From contig JAUMIR010000001.1 of assembly GCA_030847615.1 (NCBI GenBank), positions 370,752,687 to 370,816,686 of the forward strand: DNA of 64,000 nt. The letters are read 5' to 3'. This document shows positions 55,285 through 64,000 of the stretch, one piece after another. Under the pieces are notes generated by a model that was not told where the DNA came from, searched no databases, and saw only the letters and a list, made by a program, of their open reading frames with translations. A program made the translations under genes and the position numbers. The first letter of the stretch is position 1. Each line of letters starts with the position of its first letter. This DNA is from Gambelia wislizenii (lineage: Eukaryota; Chordata; Lepidosauria; Squamata; Crotaphytidae).

Positions 55285-55623
55285 CAGTGGTTCTTAACTT
55301 GGGGTCCGCAATGTCCTCACAGGGGGTCCACAAAGGCTTGAAGACTGCTTGGCCCACCTCCTCCCTGTAGTGGAGTAGCCACGTGACAGGAACCAAGGCA
55401 AAGGCTGGCTGGCTTGGCCTGCACATTGCCATTCAATCCACTCCAGCCACAAACTTGCAGGAAGAAGCAAGAGTGTCCCTGAGGGAAAGTTTAATGGATG
55501 GTGTAATTGTATTGTTGTTGTTGTTAGCTATTATTATTAGGGTTTTAAATCTTGAGTTAAGTCTTGGGGCAACAAAAGATATTTAAAGGGGGTCCCTGGT
55601 AAAGAAAAGGTTAAGATCCACTG
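55285..55623. mobile_element. hAT MITE nested in hAT copy 2
   Basis: CAGTGGTTCTTAACTTGGGG at the left and 'ggttaagatccactg' at the right. TSD CTCTAGCC (55277-55284) and CTCTAGGC (55624-55631). Confidence 0.85.
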
Positions 55624-55794
55624 CTCTAGGCCAATGCCTCTCACATAACACTACTGGATATTGGTGTTTTAGTGACAACAATAAAACCATTGTTCCCAGT
55701 AATATTACTCCAAATTTTAATTTATATTCTTTATACAGTATTCTTCTGTTAAAAGAGTTAAGAGTGTTGTAAAAGTTTCAGCATTGCACTATGA

Positions 55795-55985
55795 CTATGG
55801 AGACCAGGGTTTGAATCCTTACTCAGCCATGAATACCCCACTGGCTGACCTTGGGCAAGTCACACTCTCTCAGCCTCAAAGGAAGGCAAAGGCACACACC
55901 CTTTGAACAAACCTTGCCTAGAAAACCCCATGGTAGGTTTGCCTTAGTCAGAAATGACTTGAAGGCACATAGGCAAACACACACA
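55795..55985 (+). repeat. Sauria-type SINE piece nested in hAT copy 2
   Basis: 'agaccagggtttgaatcctt', 'gggcaagtcacactctctca' and 'gaaatgacttgaaggcacat'. Collinear with 1949-2120. The empty foldback site lies just before it. Confidence 0.8.
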
Positions 55986-56682
55986 AATGCAGGCTGAACT
56001 CAGTTGGCAAGGGCAGGGAAGGGAAGGGAAGGGAAGGGAAAGAAAGAAAGAAGCCCTTTCCGAGACAACGCTCAAATTCCCTGTCTCTCTCATAAACACA
56101 CACTCACCGTCTCCGCGGTAGCAGCAAACTCCCTCCAGCTTCTGCCACGGAGGGCTGCTGTTTCTTTCACTTTCTCTTTAGTTTTGGAGACATTTAAAAA
56201 AAAAAAGCTAGAAGGTTTTTGAGGAGGGCGGGAATGTGGTGCAGTCTCCTTCTTTAGAGGTTTTTAAACAGAGGCTGGATAGCCATCTGTCTTGACTCCA
56301 GCAACAAGTTAAAAAGTAAAATAACCACCCCATTGTGCATGGCAGCCCCCCCCCAAGATCCCCGTGGCCCCCTGAAGACAGTCACTCACTCACACGACCA
56401 GCTGCTCTGCCTTTCCTCCTTCACAGCAATGCAGCCAGGGACTGTCTCCAAATTACAACTTCCCAAGAGCAAACCCTTTCTCTATCTCCCGCACGAGCTC
56501 AGTGCTATTGCCATGCCCTGCCTGAGGAGGGAGGGGGAAGGGGCTCCAAAGGAGCGGAGGAGCCGGCTGCTGTCTCCTGGCTGTCTCCTTCATCAGATAA
56601 GGGCAACACTCACCAGGGGGCCCCCTTCACCCCCGGGGCCCCCCGCCAATGCGGATCTGGCAGACAGGTTAAACCGGCCCTG

Positions 56683-56690
56683 ACCGTAAG
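56683..56690 (+). repeat. 8-bp TSD of composite hAT, right
   Basis: ACCGTAAG, same as 54075-54082. L2 sequence resumes after it. Confidence 0.95.
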
Positions 56691-56853
56691 CCCTGGTAGT
56701 CAGAGGAGCTTAGGAAGATGAAGCAGGCTGGACAATGACTAGAGCACATCTGGCGGAAGACTCGACTTTTATTCGACAAGACTCGTCATAGGAATTTTCT
56801 TGATTCCTATTGAGAGGTGATACGTGCAGCTCAGAAGTCTTTCTCCACTGCAC

Positions 56854-57654
56854 AGAATCATAGAAGCATATAATTGTAGAGTTGGAAGAGATCACAAGGG
56901 CCATCCAGTCCAACCCCCTGCCACGCAGGAAATCTTGATCAAAGCATCCCCGACAGATGGTAATCCAGCCTCTGTTTAAAGACCTCCAAAGAAGGAGACC
57001 CCACCACGCTCCGAGGGAGTGTGTTCCATTGCTGAACAGCTCTTACTGTCAAAAAGCTCCTCCTCATGTTGAGGTGGAATCTCTGTTCCTGGAGCTTGCA
57101 TCCATTGCTCCGTGTTCCAGTCTCTGGAGCAGCAGAAAACAAGCCTGCTCCATCCTCAGCCTGACATCCCTTCAAATACTTAAGCAGGGCTATCATATCG
57201 TCTCTTAACCATCTTTTTTCCAAGCTAAACATACCCAGCTCCCTAAGTCTCTCCTCATAAGGCATGGTTTCCAGACCTTTCACCATTTTAGTTGCCCTTC
57301 TCTGGACATGCTCCAATTTGTCAATATCCTTTTTGAATTGTGGTGCCCAGAACTGGACACAGTATTCTAGGTGAGGTCTGACCAAGGCAGAATAGAGTGG
57401 CACTATTACTTCCCTTGATCTAGACACTATACTTCTATTGATACAGCCCAAAAATCGCATTGGCCTTTTTAGCTGCCGCATCACCCTGTTGACTCATGTT
57501 CAACTTGTGGTCTACTAGGACTCCTAGATCCCTTTCGCACATAGTCTCGTTCAGCCAGGTCTCTCCCATCCTATATCTATGCATTTCATTTTTCCGCCCT
57601 AAGTGCAGTACTTTACATTTCTCCGTATTGAATTTCATTTTGTTAGCTTTGGCT
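56854..57654 (-). pseudogene. CR1 LINE 3' end inserted antisense in L2
   Basis: Minus-strand frames 57638-57435 and 57484-56939 ([53 protein letters not shown]) with a one-base shift near 57450-57460. The 3' tail 'cagaatcatagaagcat' lies at the left edge. Near-identical to the CR1 at 31768-33437. It is flanked on both sides by L2 sequence. Confidence 0.9.
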
Positions 57655-57655
57655 A

Positions 57656-59514
57656 AAATGTATTGCGTCTGCAGAGTCCCATCCAGCAGAACTGTTTAGG
57701 GTGGTGGGGGAGCTGACACAAGTTCCAGCTGCGCAGAACCCCTTATTTAACCCAACAACGGCCTGCTGTGATGCATTCAACATCCACTTTGCAGATAAAA
57801 TCTTTTGGATAAGAGCCGACTTAGATGCCAGTGTTATTACAGAATCTATAGACGAGGTGTCCAGCAACTCCGTTAATGAAATTTTATTGGATCAGCTTCA
57901 ATCTGTGATACCGATGATATGGAGAAGCTCCTTGGTAGGGTGAGGAAGATGACCTGTCCACTCGATCCTTGTCCATCATGGCTGGCCACCCAAGGGGGTG
58001 ACACATTGAGCATACTCCTTAGGGACATTATCAATGCATCTTTCAGGGACGGGTTTGTTCCATCCTGTCTGAAGGAAGCGGTGGTTAAGCTGCTCCTGAA
58101 AAAGCCTTCCCTGGACCCCATGGATAGGAGTAACTATAGGCCAGTCTCCTTGCTCCCTTTTTTAAGCAAGGTGATCGAGAGGGTGGTCACTTCCCAACTC
58201 CAAGCTGTCTTGGATGAAACTGATTATTTAGATCCATTTCAAATTGGCTTTAGGACGGGATATGGAGTTGAGACTGCCATGGTTGCTCTGGCTGATGACC
58301 TCCGCTTGGGTATCGACAGGGGTAGTGTGACCCTGTTGGTGCTCTTGGACCTCTCAGCAGCCTTCGATACAATAGATCATTCCATCCTCTTGGATCGCCT
58401 GAGAGGGTTAGGAATTGGAGGCACTGCTTTGCAGTGGTTCCGTTCCTTCCTCTCGGGCAGACCCCAGAGGGTGAGGCTCAGGGACAGTTGCTTTCATAGA
58501 ATAGATCTTAATTGTGGTGTCCCTCAGGGTGCCATCCTGTCCCTGAAGCTATTTAACATCTATATGAAGCTGCTGGGAGAGATCATTTGGAGGCATGAAG
58601 TGTGGTGTCATCAGTATGCCTCTCAATAGGAATCAGTATGCTGATGACACCCAGATATAGTTCTCCATGTCTCGGTTGTCAGCTTCGACTTCAGATGGTG
58701 TCTCTCCTCTCAATGATTGTCTTAGGGCAGTAATGGACTGGATGAGGAAAAACAAATTGAGACTGTATCCAGACAAAACAGAGGTACTAACAGTTACAGG
58801 CCCAAAACCAGGTCTGAGAATACAACTTCTAATCCTGGATGGAATCACACTCTCCTCCAAGGACTGTGTCTGAAGTCTGGGGGTGCTCCTGGACCCATCG
58901 CTCCAGATGTCTAATCAGGTAAATGGGACCTTCAGGAGTGCCTGTTATAAACTTCGGCTGATACGCCAGCTGCGCCCTTTCCTGGAAATCAGGGACCTCA
59001 AAACTGTGGTACATGCACTGGTAACTTCCTGTCTCAACTTCTGTAATGCGCTCTATATGGGGCTACCCTTGTACTTGACTTGGAAACTTCAACTAATTCA
59101 GAACATGGCAGCCAGGTTGATTTCTGGCATTTCCAGGAGAGAGCATATAACACCTGTGTTAAAAGCCCTCCACTGGCTGCCTATTAGTTTCCAGGCACAG
59201 TACAAGGTGTTGGTTATGACATTTAAAGCCTTACATGACTTGGGGCCAACTTATCTCCGGGACCTCCTTCTCCCGCACTTCGGTCCTCTGGGAGGAATCT
59301 GTTACAACCTATGAAAACAAGGCTGTCGGTGACCTCCCAGAGGGCCTTCTCTGCTACTGCTCCCAGATTATGGAATGGCCTGCCGGACGAGATCCATCTT
59401 ATTACCAACTTAGCTTCAAAAAAGCTGTCAAGATGGATCTTTTCCGGCAGGTCTTTCCTGAATAGCTATCCCGGCCCAAAAATTCGGCTGTCTTTTCCCT
59501 TGAGCTGCCATTGA
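57656..59514 (+). pseudogene. L2 reverse transcriptase and C-terminal region
   Basis: RVVGELTQVPAAQNPLF-type leader, then VVKLLLKKPSLDPMDRSNYR, PVSLLPFLSKVIERVVTSQL, LLDLSAAFDTIDHSILLDRL (AFD), GVPQGAILSLKLFNIYM and QYADDTQI near 58630, where a stop and shift occur. Next LRAVMDWMRKNKLRLYPDKT, GVLLDPSLQM, FCNALYMGLPLYLTWKLQLI, LKALHWLPISF and RLWNGLPDEI. Family-typical order throughout. At least three frame breaks. Confidence 0.9.
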
Positions 59515-59699
59515 ATCATTCTATTTTTTCCTCTTCTTTTAATTATGGTATGTTTTTAATCCTTTCTAATTTAATATTGTTTTAAGGGGTGGGTGGGTTA
59601 GGGTATTGATGTAATTATGGAGTTTTTATGCTGTAAGCCACCCTGATTATGTTGCAGAGGGGCGGGATAGAAATAAATGTTATTATTTTTATTTATTAA

Positions 59700-61310
59700 A
59701 AGGAAACAATGAGCCCAAAGCAATGCCAACAATATATCCAGCAATCAGAAAAGCTTCCATAATGTCCTGCCAGCGTGGCAACTAACCCTACATTTTATCA
59801 TGCAAAAAGGTAACACAGATCTGCAAACCAGTTAGTCTCTGAGATCAAAAATGGGACAGTGGCACATATTGTTTCAAGAAGTTACCGGTATTTTCAAAAG
59901 AAAATTATAGTTAACACACCTTGAAATTTAATGCCTCTCCCAAAAAGAAATTAATTCCCCCTCCCCCCCCACCTTAATTTGTCTTCTAAGAACAGCTAAG
60001 TTTCACAAGATGGAAAACCCGGCTCAAAATTCTACTGCTCAAAACATGATTTTTTAAAAGAAGTATTTGTGTATTCTAAATAGCAGACCATAATAAAAGG
60101 CACTGTTCTCTTTTGCAAAAGGGAGGGAAAATAGGAGTTAAATTGAATGCCATAATATTTGAAAAGAGTCTATTCACTCCACTACAGACCTACTCCTCAG
60201 ATTCTAACATGTTCTTCTTTAAGATAATGTGTGTGATTGTGCACACACACACACATTATGCTTTTGAAGAAACCTTTCCAAGTAAAAACCTAGCACAACT
60301 ATACCAATAAAATCTGCCTAAGCCTGCATACAGCCTAAAGCAATTGCTGTGTAGAGTTGTAATGATGCAACTTCAACGTCACTGAAGAGCACTTAATTAA
60401 CCCACCCAATGTGCTTCCCTTGCAAACTCTCTTGGCCCCAACTCTTTAACAAGTTTCCAAAGTCTAGTTCTTTCCTGCTGGGCCACCAAGACATTGGCTC
60501 CTCCTTCCTAAGACAGGAAGACTAATATAACTGGGATTGGAGGCTTAACTGAAAGTGAAGAGATTGTAGGAAAAGTGATGCCTTTGTCAGTATGCCGGTG
60601 TGGGTTTCTTAGCAGCTTGCTGACCCATTGGAAGGAAAGGCCAGAGGGTAAGGCCCAAGTACAGTACAGCCATGATAAAGGAAAAATATTCTGATGGGGT
60701 GGGGGAAATCAGAAGCTGCAAAGTTATTAAGGTCTTAGAAATCTCAAGGAAAAGCAGATTAAGCATTTCCACATTCCGACCCTACCATAAACTGGCACTT
60801 TCTACTAATAATAACAATTTGAAATGTAAGAACAAAGTTCAGTATGAATGGTTTTTACATGCTGCTTGCTTGGCAATTTTCCATTCTCGCTTAATGACTG
60901 CCTTTTTAGGATTGGCTATTAACTCCATTATAGCCCTATGATTTGTTGCATGTTGTTGCTAGGTAGATTTTCCAAAACAGGTATAAAGTGTGTTTGCTTC
61001 AGTGCCAGATGCGCAGGTAGAATGCTGACACCTGGACTGCCACTGTGTCATTAAATAAACTGCTGCCTTCAATTAACTATGGCTCTATTCTTGAACCCCA
61101 AACTGGTCAAGTTTCCCATTCACCACCCGGGGAAGGCATAGGAAGCAACCTTGATATGAAATGCTACTACCACCTCAAAATGCAGGTTGAAGGGCAACAT
61201 TGTACAAGGCCCACCATCTGGTTTCTGTTCACACTGGTTTTATAAGGCATTCAGCTCAGCAAACAGAGGCAGCTGATGGTTCCACTGCTATGTGTGTGTG
61301 TGAATTTACT
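59700..61310. other. Gene-free stretch before the Harbinger-like unit
   Basis: AT-rich. A short (CA)n lies at 60240-60254. Two overlapping small frames (60672-60941 plus, 60772-60587 minus) resemble nothing I recognise. Confidence 0.5.
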
Positions 61311-61647
61311 CTTGGGCCCCGTTTCCACGGCAAAATAAATCCTCAAAGAATGCGGCAAGAAGCCTTATAGTTCCCACGCATTCCGAAGCAACAGCGCCCT
61401 TTTCAGAAGGAGGGGGTCAAAAACACCCGTAAGTGGCGGACTTAATGACACCGCAGATTTTCCGCCTCTTTTTAAAAAGTGTCGCAACTTAGCGCATTAG
61501 CGCATATGGGAACTATCCGTCATGTTTAAATTCGCGATGTTAAATGTAGGGAATGTGGGCGGTTTTAAATCGTGACGCTATACAAAACCCGCCTACACAT
61601 CCGGCATTCCTACCTCCTTTGAAGCATCTGTAAACATCTTTTTCCTG

Positions 61648-62107
61648 ATGGAGTCTGTGCAGAGAACTAAGAAGGGGGGCAGGGGAATAGCTTGGACTCA
61701 TGCCGAAACTATTGATTTACTGGCTCTTTGGGGGGAAGAGAAAGTACAGGAACAACTACGTCTGTGTCACCGAAATATCGATGTGTTCGAGAAAATTGCC
61801 GCAGAAATGCAAAGACGTGGACACAACCGAACCCCAGAAGAATGCCGCACGAAATCGAAAACGATGCGCCAGAAATATAGGGAAATAAGGGATCATAACT
61901 CTAAGAGTGGTAATGATGCTGCAACAATGCCATACTATGCAGAGCTTCATGCCATTTTCGGAGTGGAGGCAAACATCTCTCCCAATAGAGTGTCGCGGAA
62001 CGCAAACCCAAGCCGGAGATCTGTCCTCCTAAAGCCTAAAGAGCCCATCCGAGTTGAAGATCAGGATGTTGGAACATCAGAGGAATCGATTATACTCTTC
62101 GATTCTG
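61648..62107 (+). CDS. Myb/SANT gene exon 1
   Basis: Carries the start codon and the whole trihelix domain. Donor TTCTG|GTAAGT after 62107, phase 1. Intron 1 is 1,008 bp. Confidence 0.85.
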
Positions 62108-63919
62108 GTAAGTAATGACTAAAAAATATCCACCGTATCGAATTCACGTTGTGTCAAAACAATACTATAACACCCGCAAGATACGGGATTGATTTCTTCC
62201 TTGGTGCTTTCTTCTTTATACATACAAAACATGCTGCTGTTACGATATGTATATGATGCAGAAATCAGGGACCTTTACCTACAAAATTCATTCCCCAAAC
62301 CGTACTCTTCATAATAATTATTGTACTATGAATGCATTACTTTCTGGGTTACATATGTATTTATTTATTTATTTTTTCATCATGTTATCGCACTTACGAT
62401 TTACCTATATTATTATTCAGTTTCTTTTGTAACATATATCAATGGCATATACTACCTACGGTGAAAAAAGGATTACGTGCCTGCCTTTTCCCTCTCAATG
62501 GCCTCAAATGTTTTATGGGCTCCCAAGGTGTGAAGTGTTCTGTTTACAGGAAAGGCTTGTATTAGCACTTCAAAGGGACAATCCCTGCCAGTATTCTCTT
62601 CCTACTTGCTTCCAGAGTTATAATTTACCTAGCAACAGGAATAATTTTATGTACTGCACAAGTATTAACACTTATAACAGTTGACAAACAAATAAAGTTC
62701 TGTACTGTGTAAATAGGTTTCAAGAGTTCCTAATCTGAAGGATAACTCACTAAAGTTGAAAGGTTTTGTCCTAACTTTCATTGATGCCCCAGGCAATACT
62801 GCACCAAGCCAGGAATGGTGGGGTTTAACATTTGCACATCAAAGCGTTACTTAAACGGAATCTTCATGTTACCCTTTACATTCACATCTCTATTTTGAAA
62901 GGCTGGGTTTTATTTGGATTTCTCGCATAGCATGGCAACAACTTTTGATTAGAAGTGTTGTGTTACTTTTAGTTGTACAAGTCATACTGTTATATGACTG
63001 ATAAGTAGTTATTACTTTTTAATTTTAAAACAATGGTATGTGACTCAGTAATCATATACTGACTACAATGAAGACCAAGTAACCATGTAGTTATATGTTT
63101 ACATTCCTTTTTCAGAACCACAACTGAATGCTGCAGATCCTGACGAGACCCAAGTGCTGACGTTGACTTTGGAGGAAGTCCCATCTACCTCTACACCAAC
63201 AGATCCTAATGATAATGACAGTCTTAAAGAACCTTTGGATGAGGAGGAAGCCACTCAGTTTGAGCTTCAATGGAGTGCCCAGCAGCAACGAGATGGAAAG
63301 TGTAGTGTTAGCAATGGTGAACTCTTACATGGGTTTGGTCCTATCTCGTTTACTTTACATTACAACATGTAATAATAATAGCTGAATTTTTCTTCCTTCT
63401 GCAGGGTCTTCTATCATTAATCCAAAGGCAGCAATGACACCAGCAGAGAGACTTGCAGAGATAAGAAAAAAAAAGGAACGTAAGACATTTAATACAGCAG
63501 AGGTTCTTCAGCACTCTTCTAGAATGATTGATAAAATGCTATCCCAGCTTGATTCTATGTCTCAGAAAGAGGAAGAACGTTTTGAAAAGTTATATAAGGC
63601 CAACACAGAAAGACTAGAGTATGAGGAACAAGAAAACAGGTTACTTAGAGAGGAGCATAGGAAGGACAGGGAAGTGTTTGAAAGTAGTATCAAAGAGCAA
63701 AATTCTCTTCTGGCTGCTATGGTCCAGCATTTAGGAACTCTTACTTCGCAGGGGCCTACTTTCAGGAGGGTTGTTAAAAAAAGGAAAAGCGTTGAGGCAA
63801 AGCAATCATCTCCTACTCCTACTTCTCAAGTAGAAGAACGTGCCACTGTTAGTACTGCCCCACTTGCATGTTCTAGGCCGGCACGAAAAATTAAGAAACC
63901 TGACATTATGAGTTTATGA
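61648..63919 (+). CDS. Myb/SANT (trihelix) DNA-binding protein, Harbinger accessory type, three exons
   Basis: Exons 61648-62107, 63116-63316 and 63405-63919 join in phase to 391 codons without a stop. Residues about 12-105 form a Myb/SANT-like trihelix domain: RGIAWTHAETIDLLALWGEE with conserved Trp at 16 and 28, FEKIAAEMQRRGHNRTPEEC and KSKTMRQKYREIRDHN. An acidic Ser/Thr/Pro-rich middle follows. Residues about 250-330 are a charged coiled coil (EEERFEKLYKANTERLEYEE). A basic RRVVKKRKS at about 341-349 may be a nuclear signal. In Harbinger elements the Myb-like protein binds transposon ends and brings the transposase into the nucleus. The ATG at 61648 is the first in the open frame. Alternative: a domesticated MSANTD/NAIF1-like host gene. 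Confidence 0.82.
63116..63316 (+). CDS. Myb/SANT gene exon 2
   Basis: Acceptor acattcctttttcag ends at 63115. Completes a Glu codon across the junction. Encodes the acidic linker (TLTLEEVPSTSTPTDPNDND). Donor AATG|GTGAAC after 63316, phase 1. Confidence 0.82.
63405..63919 (+). CDS. Myb/SANT gene exon 3
   Basis: Acceptor ttcttccttctgcag ends at 63404. Completes a Gly codon and reads SSIINPKAAMTPAERLAEIR through the coiled coil to TGA at 63917. Intron 2 is only 88 bp. Confidence 0.85.
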
Positions 63920-64000
63920 TACTGACAGTCATTACTTAACAGTTCACGACTTCAAACTATCAAGGTTAAGAAAGTATTGCTATAACAGTTACTGTCTACA

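Larger units (their letters stand above)
54083..56682. mobile_element. Composite non-autonomous hAT-like element, copy 2 (complete, 2.6 kb)
   Basis: Perfect inverted ends CAGGGCCGGTTTAA / TTAAACCGGCCCTG and an exact 8-bp TSD (ACCGTAAG) define the element. It sits inside the L2 endonuclease-RT spacer. It carries a Tigger-like MITE, a CR1 3' end, a hAT MITE with its own TSD, a SINE piece and a GC-rich right arm. No transposase. It is the reference copy for the element cut by the left window edge. Confidence 0.92.
52392..59697 (+). mobile_element. L2 LINE, near full length, split by hAT and CR1
   Basis: 5' tandem monomers, endonuclease (53056-54074), RT (57656-58630), C-terminal region (to about 59514) and the L2 3' tail (gaggggcgggatagaaataa, 59650-59697). 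After removal of 54083-56690 (hAT plus one TSD) and 56854-57654 (antisense CR1) about 3.9 kb of L2 remain. Several stops and frameshifts. Confidence 0.85.
61314..64000 (+). mobile_element. Candidate PIF/Harbinger transposon, 5' part (continues past window)
   Basis: A sharp switch at about 61314 (GGGCCCCGTTTCCACGG) into CpG-rich, repeat-free DNA, with internal inverted words ('atagttccca' at 61368 and 'tgggaacta' at 61506). It is followed by an intact Myb/SANT gene of the type carried by Harbinger elements. The transposase gene and right terminus would have to lie beyond 64000. The TSD is not determinable from one end. Confidence 0.5.

Noticed and set aside
60587..60772. Small hydrophobic minus-strand peptide (61 aa)
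   Set aside because: Resembles a one-helix mitochondrial-type protein only by composition; no family recognised, no splice or promoter support.

Overview
The window is eukaryotic nuclear DNA, almost certainly from a squamate reptile and probably a lizard. It has spliced genes, long introns and AT-rich intergenic DNA. Its repeats are a squamate set: (ACA)-tailed Sauria-type SINEs, L2-tailed tRNA SINEs, CR1, L2, an RTE/BovB-type LINE, a short-5'UTR L1, Penelope-like elements and many hAT/Tigger-type MITEs. The species cannot be fixed from the sequence. There is no bacterial content, CRISPR array, rRNA gene or true tRNA gene.

Two intact protein-coding genes can be supported. The first, at 16174-23940 (+), is a three-exon gene for a Golgi-type GnT-IV (MGAT4C-like) glycosyltransferase. 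Its splice phases join cleanly into about 492 codons, and its introns are full of CR1, SINE and L2 pieces. The second, at 61648-63919 (+), is a three-exon gene for a Myb/SANT (trihelix) DNA-binding protein of 391 aa. It sits just inside what looks like the 5' end of a PIF/Harbinger transposon that runs off the right edge of the window. It is therefore either the Myb-like accessory gene of a young autonomous element or a domesticated derivative.

Layout. 1-2641: right part of a composite non-autonomous hAT-like element carrying Tigger, CR1, hAT-MITE, foldback and SINE inserts; its full-length sister is at 54083-56682 and a short one at 46456-46677. 2681-3160: GC-rich Tigger-like MITE. 3162-5890: no gene seen. 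5907-11054: near-full-length but broken L1 with a perfect 16-bp target-site duplication (TSD). 11173-15822: SINE, Penelope pieces, an antisense LINE and MITEs. 16153-24133: the MGAT4C-like gene. 24280-34480: L2, SINE, CR1 and MITE pieces with unique DNA between. 34481-35969: a LINE copy flanked by 103-bp perfect direct repeats. 36250-43951: SINE, BovB-type LINE, Penelope, Ty3/gypsy, L1 and LINE fragments. 44330-48977: repeats, two foldback elements and a 1.35-kb hAT element. 49370-50420: a second Penelope-type element. 51507-52088: a MITE. 52392-59697: an old L2 with tandem 5' monomers, split by the composite hAT and by an antisense CR1. 59700-61310: no gene seen. 61314 to the end: the Harbinger-like unit.

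Most long open frames in the window are reverse-transcriptase remnants of these elements. The most informative features are the nested insertions, which give a relative chronology; a paralogous empty site that fixes the ends of a foldback MITE; the 103-bp TSD; the tandem-monomer 5' end of L2; and hammerhead-like motifs in the Penelope ends.
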